Below the pieces are notes generated by a model. That model was given only the letters and a program-made list of their open reading frames with translations, ran no database searches and had not been told where the DNA came from. A DNA stretch of 5,502 nt from positions 1 through 5,502 of the forward strand of contig JAFDWA010000755.1 of the NCBI GenBank assembly GCA_018268735.1. Direction: 5' to 3'. This document shows, piece by piece, positions 1 to 5,293 of the stretch. A program made the translations under genes and the position numbers. Origin of the DNA: Actinomycetota bacterium. GTDB taxonomy: Bacteria; Actinomycetota; Acidimicrobiia; Acidimicrobiales; Microtrichaceae. Position 1 is the stretch's first letter, and each line of letters begins with the position of its first letter.

Positions 1-285
1 GAGGGCGACGTCCGCACCGTCACGCTCGGATCGGGGATCAGCCTGCCGGAGCGGATCGTCACCAACGACGGCGTCCAGCGACGGCTGCAGTACCGGATCG
101 AGGGCGGCCCTGTTCGACACCACCTCGCGACCCTCGACGTGATCGACCTCGGCGACGGCACCTGCCTGGCGGTGTACTCCACCGACGCCGAGCCCGACGT
201 CATGGCGCTGGTCGTCGGCGCGGCGTGCGGCGACGCGCTGCTGGAGCTGCGACGTCAGCTCGACGACGGCGAACGTGCTGCTTGA
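1..285 (+). CDS. SRPBCC family protein, C-terminal part (5' end outside window)
   Basis: The first base of the window begins a codon of an open frame that gives 94 residues before the TGA at 283-285. The visible part alternates beta-strand-like stretches (GVQRRLQYRIEGG, HHLATLDVIDLGDGTCLAVYSTD) and ends in an amphipathic helix (GDALLELRRQLDD). That strand-rich body with one long closing helix is the usual end of START/Bet v1-like SRPBCC proteins (polyketide cyclase/dehydrase or lipid-transport type), which bind hydrophobic ligands in a cavity. There is no signal or membrane segment in the visible part. The sulfatase gene starts 15 bp downstream on the same strand, so the two are probably cotranscribed. 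The ligand cannot be inferred. The family call rests on pattern only; that the frame is coding is much surer. Confidence 0.72.
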   Translation, partial: EGDVRTVTLGSGISLPERIVTNDGVQRRLQYRIEGGPVRHHLATLDVIDLGDGTCLAVYSTDAEPDVMALVVGAACGDALLELRRQLDDGERAA

Positions 286-291
286 CCTGAC

Positions 292-296
292 GGGAG
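292..296 (+). promoter_or_regulatory. Ribosome binding site of the sulfatase gene
   Basis: GGGAG lies 4 nt before the ATG at 301. The spacing is short, but no better site exists in the 15-bp gap after the upstream stop codon. The site supports the ATG at 301 as the start, and the tight gap suggests translation follows on from the upstream SRPBCC gene. Confidence 0.5.
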
Positions 297-300
297 CCTG

Positions 301-1869
301 ATGGGCCGCAAGATCCTCTTCATCACGACCGACCAGCAGCGGTTCGACACCCTGGGCTGCAACGGCGGCGTCCTGAGTCGGACGCCGGTGCTCGATGCGC
401 TGGCAGCACAGGGGATCCGCTACGAGCGGGCGGTGCCGCAGTCGGTGGTGTGCATGCCATCGAGGTCCACCATGCTGACGGGACAGCACCAGCGGACCCA
501 CGGCGTGTGGATGAACGGCGTGCCGCTGCCCGTCGACGCACCGTCGGTCGCCACGCTGCTGCACGACGAGGGCTACAGGACCGCGTTGATCGGCAAGGCG
601 CACTTCGAGCCGTTCCTCGACCCGTTCCTGCGCTTCAGCGAGAACCGCATCGCGATGCTCGGCACCGAGACCGTCGACGATCGCCGCTTCGGCGGTGGCA
701 TCGGACCGCACCGCGGGTTCGAACACCTCGAGCTCGCCACGCACAGCCCTGTCGGGTGGTTGCACTACGCCCGGTGGATCGCCGCCGAGCACCCCGAGGC
801 TGTCGGCGGCTTCTATGCCGTGCTGGACCAGGACCTCGAGGTCAACAGCGACGGGTTCGGCGACACTGGGGCGCCGCAGGTCAAGCACAACCCGATCCAG
901 CGGGGTTGGTACCACACCGACTGGGTCGCCGACCGCACGATCGCCTGGCTCGACGGCCTGTCTGCGAACGACGACTTCTTCTGCTGGATGAGCTTTCCCG
1001 ACCCGCACCACCCGTGGGATCCGCCGCAGTCCGAGCTGCACCGGGTGCCCTGGCACGACGTCGACCTGCCCGCCGGATACCCCGAGTCGGCATCCGAGCG
1101 CGAGGCGCTCCTCGACGCCAAGCCCCGTCACTGGCGCCTCTGGTACGACGGTTCGCTCGTGTCGAACTACGAAGCGCCGGCACGCTGGGTGCCGGCCACG
1201 CTCACCGCGGACCAGGTTCGGGAGGTCAACGCCGTCAACGCGGTGGAGGTCGAGCTCGTCGACGAGGCGATCGGGCGGGTGCTCACCGCGATCGACGCCC
1301 GCGGATGGTCCGACGACCTCGACGTGGTGTTCACCACCGACCACGGCGAGCTGCAGGGCGACTTCGGGTTGCTGTTCAAAGGCCCCTACCACGTCGACGG
1401 CCTCATGCGGCTGCCGCTCGTCTGGCGACCGGCGCCGTCAGCGGGAATCGCTCCGGCCACCGTCGCCGCACCGGTCGGCCTGGTCGATCTGGCACCCACG
1501 TTCGCGACGATCGCCTGCCGATTGACCCCGGACTGGATGCAGGGGACGACCCTGCCGGTGGACGACGACGACGCCGCCAGCCGCGGGATCGAGGCACAGC
1601 TCACCGCCTGGGACAGCGAGCTCCACGGCATCGCGATGCACGTCCGGACGATCACACGTGACGACTGGGTGTGCACCGCCTACCTGCCAGGAACCGTCCA
1701 CGACGGCACCGAGGGCGAGCTCTACTCGCTCCTCGACGATCCGCTGCAACGAGCCAACCGGTGGGACGACCCCACCGTCCGGTCGCTCCGCGAGGACCTG
1801 CTCGCGGACATGTGGGACCGCCAGCCACCCGATCACGAGCCCCGGTTGGAGCTCCAGGCGCCGGTCTGA
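301..1869 (+). CDS. Sulfatase / sulfatase-like hydrolase (alkaline phosphatase superfamily), cytosolic
   Basis: This is a full-length 522-residue type I sulfatase-family hydrolase, expected to cleave sulfate esters or, in related members, phosphonate or phosphate esters. The N-terminal strand ends in the metal-site segment TTDQQRFD (D11, Q12). The sulfatase signature CMPSR is at 51-55, so C51 is the residue normally oxidised to formylglycine, and the motif continues into STMLTG. Further active-site matches are GKAHF (K99, H101), FPDPHHPW (H236, H237), TDHGE (D347, H348) and LFKGPYH (K360). The C-terminal part contains the usual ELYSLLDDPLQRANRWDDP segment. The DQ rather than DD at the first metal site resembles choline sulfatases and phosphonate monoester hydrolases. 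No signal peptide is seen, so it should act in the cytosol. No formylglycine-generating enzyme or anSME maturase is in the window. Family is certain, substrate unknown. Confidence 0.95.
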   Translation: MGRKILFITTDQQRFDTLGCNGGVLSRTPVLDALAAQGIRYERAVPQSVVCMPSRSTMLTGQHQRTHGVWMNGVPLPVDAPSVATLLHDEGYRTALIGKAHFEPFLDPFLRFSENRIAMLGTETVDDRRFGGGIGPHRGFEHLELATHSPVGWLHYARWIAAEHPEAVGGFYAVLDQDLEVNSDGFGDTGAPQVKHNPIQRGWYHTDWVADRTIAWLDGLSANDDFFCWMSFPDPHHPWDPPQSELHRVPWHDVDLPAGYPESASEREALLDAKPRHWRLWYDGSLVSNYEAPARWVPATLTADQVREVNAVNAVEVELVDEAIGRVLTAIDARGWSDDLDVVFTTDHGELQGDFGLLFKGPYHVDGLMRLPLVWRPAPSAGIAPATVAAPVGLVDLAPTFATIACRLTPDWMQGTTLPVDDDDAASRGIEAQLTAWDSELHGIAMHVRTITRDDWVCTAYLPGTVHDGTEGELYSLLDDPLQRANRWDDPTVRSLREDLLADMWDRQPPDHEPRLELQAPV

Positions 1870-1873
1870 CGCC

Positions 1874-1916
1874 GCGCTCCCCCGACAGCGCCTCCCCTGA
1901 CGCTGCTCCCCCGAAC
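1874..1916 (+). repeat. Three imperfect 14-15 bp C-rich direct repeats after the sulfatase stop
   Basis: Three consecutive units start at 1874, 1888 and 1902, each approximately GC(N)CTCCCC(C)GAC. About 24 of the 43 bases are C and only 9 are G on the + strand. The tract lies just after the sulfatase stop and just before the large hairpin at 1922-1967. A C-rich, G-poor, unstructured transcript is what Rho factor prefers, so it could help termination, but it could equally be decayed tandem duplication. Confidence 0.45.
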
Positions 1917-1921
1917 GCGCA

Positions 1922-1967
1922 TCTGGCCGTCGTGGTGCCGGTCATCACCGGTGCCACGACGGCCAGA
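1922..1967 (+). terminator. 21-bp hairpin between convergent genes, probable sulfatase transcript terminator
   Basis: Positions 1922-1942 pair with 1947-1967 around a 4-nt CATC loop. Nineteen pairs are Watson-Crick, and the other two (T1936 with G1953, G1937 with T1952) are G-U wobbles in a + strand transcript. Read from the - strand, those two positions become A-C mismatches, so the fold is better in the sulfatase direction. No T-run follows on either strand, as is common for terminators in high-GC actinobacteria. It lies 53 bp after the sulfatase stop and 18 bp beyond the end of the SHOCT gene, so it may serve both transcripts. Confidence 0.78.
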
Positions 1968-1984
1968 ACGCAACGGGGTGCAGC

Positions 1985-2293
1985 TCAGGTGCCGAGCAGC
2001 TTCGCCTTCTGCGCGGCGAACTCCTCCTCGGTCAGGATCCCCTGCGCCTTCAGCTCACCGAGCTTCTGCAGCTGCTCCAGCACGTCGTCGGTCGAGGCCG
2101 CGGCCGGCGCTGCAGGTGCGGGAGCCGGCTGTGGTGCGGTCTGCTGCTCGTAGGCCTGTTCGCGCTGCGCGTAGATGTTGGCATCTCGGGCAGCGAACTT
2201 CTCGGCCTGTCGACGCTGGACCCTGCCGCTCACGGCAGTGGCGGTCCCGGCGATGGCGGCTGTCCTGGCGACGCCCCTCAGCAGTCCTGGCAT
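1985..2293 (-). CDS. Small SHOCT-domain protein
   Basis: This 102-residue protein ends in a SHOCT domain, roughly residues 69-100. It shows the typical pattern DDVLEQLQKLGELKAQGILT followed by EEEFAAQKAKLL, a short two-helix module usually found at protein ends. The N-terminus (MPGLLRGVARTAAIAGTATA) is mildly hydrophobic and Gly/Ala-rich. It is followed by a basic, charged stretch (RVQRRQAEKFAARD) and an Ala/Pro/Gln-rich linker at about 50-67. This arrangement is common among small actinobacterial SHOCT proteins. SHOCT is thought to mediate oligomerisation or protein contacts; no catalytic residues are apparent. It is the last gene of the DUF1269-DUF6325-SHOCT unit, 40 bp after DUF6325, with its own strong Shine-Dalgarno. 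The hydrophobic N-terminus could be a weak membrane anchor, but this is uncertain. Confidence 0.92.
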   Translation of the reverse strand: MPGLLRGVARTAAIAGTATAVSGRVQRRQAEKFAARDANIYAQREQAYEQQTAPQPAPAPAAPAAASTDDVLEQLQKLGELKAQGILTEEEFAAQKAKLLGT

Positions 2294-2299
2294 GGTGGT

Positions 2300-2306
2300 C
2301 CTCCTT
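2300..2306 (-). promoter_or_regulatory. Strong ribosome binding site of the SHOCT gene
   Basis: On the - strand AAGGAGG stands 6 nt before the ATG at 2293. It is the best-matched site among the window's genes and fixes the start codon. It suggests the last gene of the operon may be translated more strongly than the ones before it. Confidence 0.85.
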
Positions 2307-2333
2307 CAGATCGGGTGGGATGACGGATTCGGT

Positions 2334-2771
2334 TCAGGCAGACTCTGCCGCCTCGAGCACCTCGAGCGCCTCGAGCACCTCGGCAGCCGGGATGCGACCC
2401 GAGGCGACCACCGCACCGCCGGCGCCGAAGGCCGCCGTCACGAAGCGCTCCGCCCAGCTGTTCTCCCAGACGATGAGCACCGCGACGGTTCCCGGGTCCA
2501 GCGCCGCCGCGGCCTCGGCGATGTCGTCGTCGCCCAGCAGTCCGCTGCGCGCGCCCTCGAACGCGGTGAACGACTCGTGGAGGGCGTCGAGCGCGATGCC
2601 GGAGAAGGTGCCGTCGTCCTCCTTGCGGATGGCGACGAGGTCCCAGACCGACACGATGCCGGTGTCGACGAGAGCGAACAGCTCGGCGGCAGCACCGTCG
2701 AGCGGGACGTCACCCGGGAACTCGAGCAGCACGTAGTCGATCGGGCCGGGAAGGAGGTCGGTGTCGGTCAT
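2334..2771 (-). CDS. DUF6325 family protein
   Basis: This 145-residue acidic, apparently soluble protein matches the actinobacterial DUF6325 pattern. It has GPIDYVLLEFPG at 9-20, ALVDTGIVSVWDLVAIRK at 33-50, GLLGDDDIAEAAAALDPG at 77-94, VLIVWENSWAERF at 98-110 and GGAVVASGRIPAAEV at 118-132. These are the family's conserved blocks as I know them. No signal peptide, membrane segment or catalytic motif is visible. The function is unknown. The start is supported by a Shine-Dalgarno at 2781-2787 inside the end of the DUF1269 gene, only 4 bp separate the two genes, and translation is probably coupled. The protein ends in an EVLEALEVLEAAE helix encoded by tandem 9-bp repeats. Its C-terminal half can be aligned by eye with the DUF1269 protein encoded immediately upstream (see findings). 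Confidence 0.88.
   Translation of the reverse strand: MTDTDLLPGPIDYVLLEFPGDVPLDGAAAELFALVDTGIVSVWDLVAIRKEDDGTFSGIALDALHESFTAFEGARSGLLGDDDIAEAAAALDPGTVAVLIVWENSWAERFVTAAFGAGGAVVASGRIPAAEVLEALEVLEAAESA
2351..2386 (-). repeat. Tandem 9-bp repeat inside the DUF6325 gene
   Basis: Four consecutive 9-mers start at 2351, 2360, 2369 and 2378. On the + strand they are cctcgagca, cctcgagcg, cctcgagca and a diverged cctcggcag. On the coding strand they give the E-V-L / E-A-L run of the C-terminal helix. The unit length is a multiple of three, so copy-number changes would keep the frame. Confidence 0.7.
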
Positions 2772-2775
2772 CGGT

Positions 2776-3264
2776 TCAGGCCTCCCCGTGCAGGTGCTTC
2801 TGGATCTCTGCCTCGTCCTCGGCGCTGAGCGACGTCTTGATGACGTTGCCGCCGTACTTGGACAGGCCGTCGAGCGCCTTGTCGGTCGTCATCTGCTCCA
2901 CGATCATGAACAGCGCCGAGGTGCCGGGCTGCATCGCGGCCCTGACCTGCTCCTGGAACTCCTTGCTGACCGAGCCCTTGGCCAGCTTGCCGCCGAGCGC
3001 CCCGAAGGCCGCTCCCATCGCCATGCCGAAGATCGGGACGAAGAACAACATGCCGAACAGCAGGCCCCAGAACATGCCCCAGGTGGCACCGGCGCCGACC
3101 TCGTGCTGGTTCGTGATGGTCCGGAACTTGCCGTCCTCACCACGGACCACCGAGGCGACGGCATCCGGCTGGATGACGAGGTCGTTGGCCAGGCGACCGA
3201 CCTCGTCCATCGCCGACAGGGCGGTGGTCGTGTCGTCGTAGCCGATTGCGATCAAGTCGGGCAT
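2776..3264 (-). CDS. DUF1269 family membrane-associated protein
   Basis: This 162-residue protein has the DUF1269 layout. It begins with a strand (DLIAIGYDD, 3-11), then a helix, then DAVASVVRGEDGKF at 34-47. A long glycine-rich hydrophobic segment runs from about 57 to 92 (WGMFWGLLFGMLFFVPIFGM and onward, with glycines at 58, 60, 63, 67, 71, 80, 84, 88, 91 and 92). It ends with VRAAMQPGTSALFMIVEQ (107-124) and a KYGGNVIKTSLS end. The hydrophobic segment looks like a glycine zipper able to form one or two membrane passes or a membrane-associated oligomer. The family has no established biochemical role. It is the first gene of a three-gene unit and has a good Shine-Dalgarno, AGAGGAG, 6 nt before the ATG. 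A structured, non-coding region precedes it, which is where a promoter would be expected. Confidence 0.9.
   Translation of the reverse strand: MPDLIAIGYDDTTTALSAMDEVGRLANDLVIQPDAVASVVRGEDGKFRTITNQHEVGAGATWGMFWGLLFGMLFFVPIFGMAMGAAFGALGGKLAKGSVSKEFQEQVRAAMQPGTSALFMIVEQMTTDKALDGLSKYGGNVIKTSLSAEDEAEIQKHLHGEA
2781..2787 (-). promoter_or_regulatory. Ribosome binding site of the DUF6325 gene, inside the DUF1269 gene
   Basis: GGGGAGG on the - strand lies 9 nt before the ATG at 2771 and overlaps the last codons (Gly-Glu-Ala) of DUF1269. Ribosomes finishing DUF1269 would pass directly over this site, which favours coupled synthesis of the two proteins. Confidence 0.75.
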
Positions 3265-3270
3265 TTTGCG

Positions 3271-3277
3271 CTCCTCT
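3271..3277 (-). promoter_or_regulatory. Ribosome binding site of the DUF1269 gene
   Basis: AGAGGAG on the - strand is 6 nt before the ATG at 3264. A perfect inverted repeat (3285-3300) ends 7 nt upstream of it. Confidence 0.75.
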
Positions 3278-3284
3278 GCAGCGT

Positions 3285-3300
3285 CACGCAGTCATGCGTG
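3285..3300 (-). promoter_or_regulatory. Perfect inverted repeat upstream of the DUF1269 gene, possible operator
   Basis: CACGCA and TGCGTG form a perfect 6+6 inverted repeat around a 4-nt GTCA spacer (+ strand). It sits 20 bp before the DUF1269 start codon, next to the ribosome binding site. It could be a binding site for a dimeric regulator or a small leader hairpin. I recognise no specific regulator motif, and a 6-bp arm can occur by chance in GC-rich DNA. Confidence 0.35.
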
Positions 3301-3340
3301 CTCGGTCCTTCGATGCTCGCGATCCCCGGACCTGCGTTCA

Positions 3341-3357
3341 TCACCCTCGTGGGGTGA
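3341..3357 (-). other. Small inverted repeat in the intergenic region
   Basis: TCACCC (3341-3346) and GGGTGA (3352-3357) pair around a 5-nt spacer. Alone it is weak. With the neighbouring repeats at 3285-3300 and 3359-3398 it means that most of this non-coding stretch can form hairpins. I could not identify a convincing -35/-10 promoter pair in 3265-3407. Confidence 0.3.
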
Positions 3358-3358
3358 A

Positions 3359-3398
3359 GGCGGGACGCTGGATCACCTCCGGTGACGTTAGCCCCGCC
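3359..3398 (-). terminator. Imperfect two-level hairpin after the lipoprotein hydrolase gene
   Basis: The outer arms 3359-3366 and 3391-3398 pair over 8 positions, with one pair (3365/3392) a G-U wobble in a - strand transcript. After an internal loop, TCACC (3373-3377) and GGTGA (3381-3385) form a 5-bp inner stem with a 3-nt loop. The element starts 10 bp past the hydrolase stop, the right place for a terminator separating that gene from DUF1269. It has no T-run and the internal loop is large. It could instead be part of a structured leader for DUF1269. Confidence 0.42.
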
Positions 3399-3407
3399 AT
3401 CGGACGC

Positions 3408-4457
3408 TCAGCGCTGTGCCAGGACCTGCAGGGTCGCGAGGCCCGACGCCTGGACGACCCGGGGCAGCTCCTCGAGGCGACCCGGCGATCCCTGCAGCTG
3501 CGCGTCGAGGAACGCGACGACCGCCTCGTCGAGCACCGTGCTCCGTGGCGGCGTGAACATGTCGCTGTGACCCCCACCGGTGAAGGTGAGGAACCAGGTC
3601 GGCCCGTGCAGGAGCTGGACCTTGCGTTCGCTCTGCGCATACGGAACCCGCTGGTCCGCGTCGCCGTGGACGAGCAGCACCGGGATCGGAGCCATGTCCG
3701 AGAGCTGCGCGGTGGGGGTGCGGTCGACGAGCACGCCCGCGATGTCGACGACGGCGTCCGGGTGGATCGACGTGCAGCAGGTGTCGTAGGCGGCGGACAT
3801 CGCGGTCCCCCCGCCGAGCGAGTGGCCGCTCAGCGCGACGCAGTCCGCGCGCACGAGACCGTGCAGCACGTCGGAGCCCGACGCTGCGGCAGCTCGGATC
3901 TGCTGCACGACGAACGAGACGTCGGCGGGCTGGTTGGCGAGGTCGGAGGGGTCGCTCGAGCGGCTGCTGAGCGGGAAGGTCGGTGCGACCACGACGTAGC
4001 CGGCGCTGGCCCACCTGGCGAGGGTCTCGATCCGCTCGTCACCCCAGCCGCCGAGGCCGTGGGAGTGCACGAGCAGCGGGAACGGGCCGTCGGTGGACGG
4101 TGCCGCACCCGCGGTGGCAGCGCCGCTCGTGTCCCCTGAGCCCTTGGCGGGGTACAGCACGACGAGGGGCAGCGTCCGACTGGGTGCCGCCCGATCGGCC
4201 AGCGACTGCGGTGCGACCGTTGCCCGACTCGTGTCGACGACGGTGCGGTCCGCTCGACCGACGGCGTGGTCACCGATCGCGCCACCTGCGCCCCCGTTCG
4301 CCCGGCGGCATGATCCCGACGGAGCGGCGGCCGGCTTCGACGTGGTCGTCGAGCGACCACCGGACGCGGGCTGTGCCGAGCGGTCCGAGGCGCAGGCACC
4401 GAGCACGGCCGCCGCCAGCAGGACCGTCAGCGCTGCGACCAGCGCGCGGCGCCCCAT
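3408..4457 (-). CDS. Lipoprotein alpha/beta hydrolase (dienelactone hydrolase / PAF-acetylhydrolase-like)
   Basis: This 349-residue exported esterase or lipase-type enzyme has an N-terminal lipoprotein signal: Arg-Arg at 3-4, a hydrophobic stretch at 5-18, and the lipobox LGAC with C22 as the lipidated cysteine. A low-complexity Ser/Thr/Ala/Pro linker follows. The alpha/beta hydrolase core shows the oxyanion segment HSHGLGG (131-137), nucleophile elbow GHSLGGG (S213), HGDADQRVPY with acid D268, and GGGHSDMF with H297. The preceding VVDTSR and LPLVVLYPAKG match the first strands of PAF-acetylhydrolase and dienelactone-hydrolase relatives. I chose the ATG at 4457 over an in-frame start at 4496: it overlaps the upstream stop as TGATG, and it puts the RR directly before the hydrophobic stretch. 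No clear Shine-Dalgarno is present, so translation probably depends on coupling. It should act on the outer face of the membrane; the substrate is unknown. Confidence 0.9.
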   Translation of the reverse strand: MGRRALVAALTVLLAAAVLGACASDRSAQPASGGRSTTTSKPAAAPSGSCRRANGGAGGAIGDHAVGRADRTVVDTSRATVAPQSLADRAAPSRTLPLVVLYPAKGSGDTSGAATAGAAPSTDGPFPLLVHSHGLGGWGDERIETLARWASAGYVVVAPTFPLSSRSSDPSDLANQPADVSFVVQQIRAAAASGSDVLHGLVRADCVALSGHSLGGGTAMSAAYDTCCTSIHPDAVVDIAGVLVDRTPTAQLSDMAPIPVLLVHGDADQRVPYAQSERKVQLLHGPTWFLTFTGGGHSDMFTPPRSTVLDEAVVAFLDAQLQGSPGRLEELPRVVQASGLATLQVLAQR

Positions 4458-5263
4458 CACCGCAACGACCCGAACGCTGCGTCGATCTGGCCCCACCGCG
4501 ACGGGTGTGCGACCAGCAGTCCCGAGCGACCGTCGCCGGGCTCGTAGGGATCCCCTCCGGGTCGCGCGACGCGGAGGCCGGACTCCGCGGCGTAGAGGGC
4601 GGGGGCGGTGTGGTCCCAGGGCAACGTCCGCCAGTACAGCACGAAGGCGGCCGTGCCGCGTACGACAGCGTCGTAGTCGAACGGGCAGCTGCCGATGCCG
4701 TGGACGGCGTCGCGCAGCAGCGCGGGGCCGGTCCCGAGACGGTCGCGCACCGCGGCAGGGAGGTAGCCCCTCTTGAGGAGGCCCACCGCATCGGGTCGCG
4801 GCGGCCGGGCATCGACCGCCGCGCCGTCACGCCACGTCCCTGCGCCCAGCTCGGCGTGCAGCATCGACCCGGCCACCGGCAGGTGCATCCATCCGTGCGT
4901 CGTCCGTCCGTGTTGGACCAACGAGACCATCACGGCGAAGTCCGGTGAGCCTGCCGCGAAGTTCGAGGTGCCGTCGATCGGATCGATCACCCACACCGCT
5001 TCCGCGGTGGCGACGAGCCCGAGCAGCGACGGGTCCTCAGCCGCTGCCTCCTCGCCGAGCACCGGCAGATCGACCAGCGAGCGGAGCCGCTCGGCGAGTG
5101 CCCGTTCGCACGCGGCGTCGGCGACGGTGACGAGGTCGCCCGGCGACTTCTCCTCGATCTCGTCGTCGCCAAGGACGCCGAGGCGAGGCAGGACCTCGGC
5201 CGATGCGACGTCGACGATCGCCGATTCGACTGCTCGCCCGTCGATCGCGATGCCGTCCACCAC
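4457..5263 (-). CDS. Inositol monophosphatase family protein
   Basis: This 268-residue cytosolic Mg-dependent phosphatase has the family's metal-binding motifs in order: GDLVTVAD (42-49), LGEEA (E71, E72), WVIDPIDGTSNF (D94, D97, G98, T99) and LPWDHTAPALYAAESG (D217). All usual metal ligands are present, so it should be active on a phosphomonoester. Candidates in actinobacteria include inositol-1-phosphate, histidinol phosphate (HisN-type) and PAP (CysQ-type). The motifs visible do not decide among them. Two GTG codons in a row (5263 and 5260) can serve as the start. No strong Shine-Dalgarno precedes them; AGGAG at 5291-5295 overlaps the epimerase stop but is 27 nt away. It follows the epimerase gene by 30 bp, and its TGA shares a base with the ATG of the lipoprotein hydrolase, indicating one transcript. 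Confidence 0.92.
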   Translation of the reverse strand: MVDGIAIDGRAVESAIVDVASAEVLPRLGVLGDDEIEEKSPGDLVTVADAACERALAERLRSLVDLPVLGEEAAAEDPSLLGLVATAEAVWVIDPIDGTSNFAAGSPDFAVMVSLVQHGRTTHGWMHLPVAGSMLHAELGAGTWRDGAAVDARPPRPDAVGLLKRGYLPAAVRDRLGTGPALLRDAVHGIGSCPFDYDAVVRGTAAFVLYWRTLPWDHTAPALYAAESGLRVARPGGDPYEPGDGRSGLLVAHPSRWGQIDAAFGSLR

Positions 5264-5293
5264 GGTCCCGGCTCGGACCGACGTCGCCCGCTC

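Noticed and set aside
450..1661. A long + strand ORF of 403 codons in another frame within the sulfatase gene
   Set aside because: Its translation is an Arg/Ala/Pro-rich shadow typical of off-frame reading in high-GC DNA; the sulfatase frame carries all catalytic motifs.
1951..2828. Long + strand ORFs opposite the SHOCT and DUF6325 genes
   Set aside because: They are antisense shadows with low-complexity Ser/Ala/Arg composition; the - strand frames have family patterns and Shine-Dalgarno sites.
3252..3341. A 29-codon upstream ORF on the - strand (ATG at 3341) that overlaps the DUF1269 start out of frame, preceded by a minimal GTG frame ending in TGATGA
   Set aside because: Only a weak GAGGG lies about 2 nt before the ATG, the peptide has no recognisable pattern, and in GC-rich DNA such open stretches are common. 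It could matter only if ribosome profiling shows initiation there.
3246..4139. A 297-codon + strand ORF opposite the lipoprotein hydrolase
   Set aside because: It is antisense to a gene with an intact Ser-Asp-His triad, has Arg/Val/Glu-biased composition, and shows no recognisable domain.
4458..4496. The 13-residue N-terminal extension of the lipoprotein hydrolase (start at 4496)
   Set aside because: It lies inside the phosphatase coding region, puts charged residues ahead of a good lipoprotein signal, and has no supporting ribosome binding site; the TGATG start at 4457 explains the data better.
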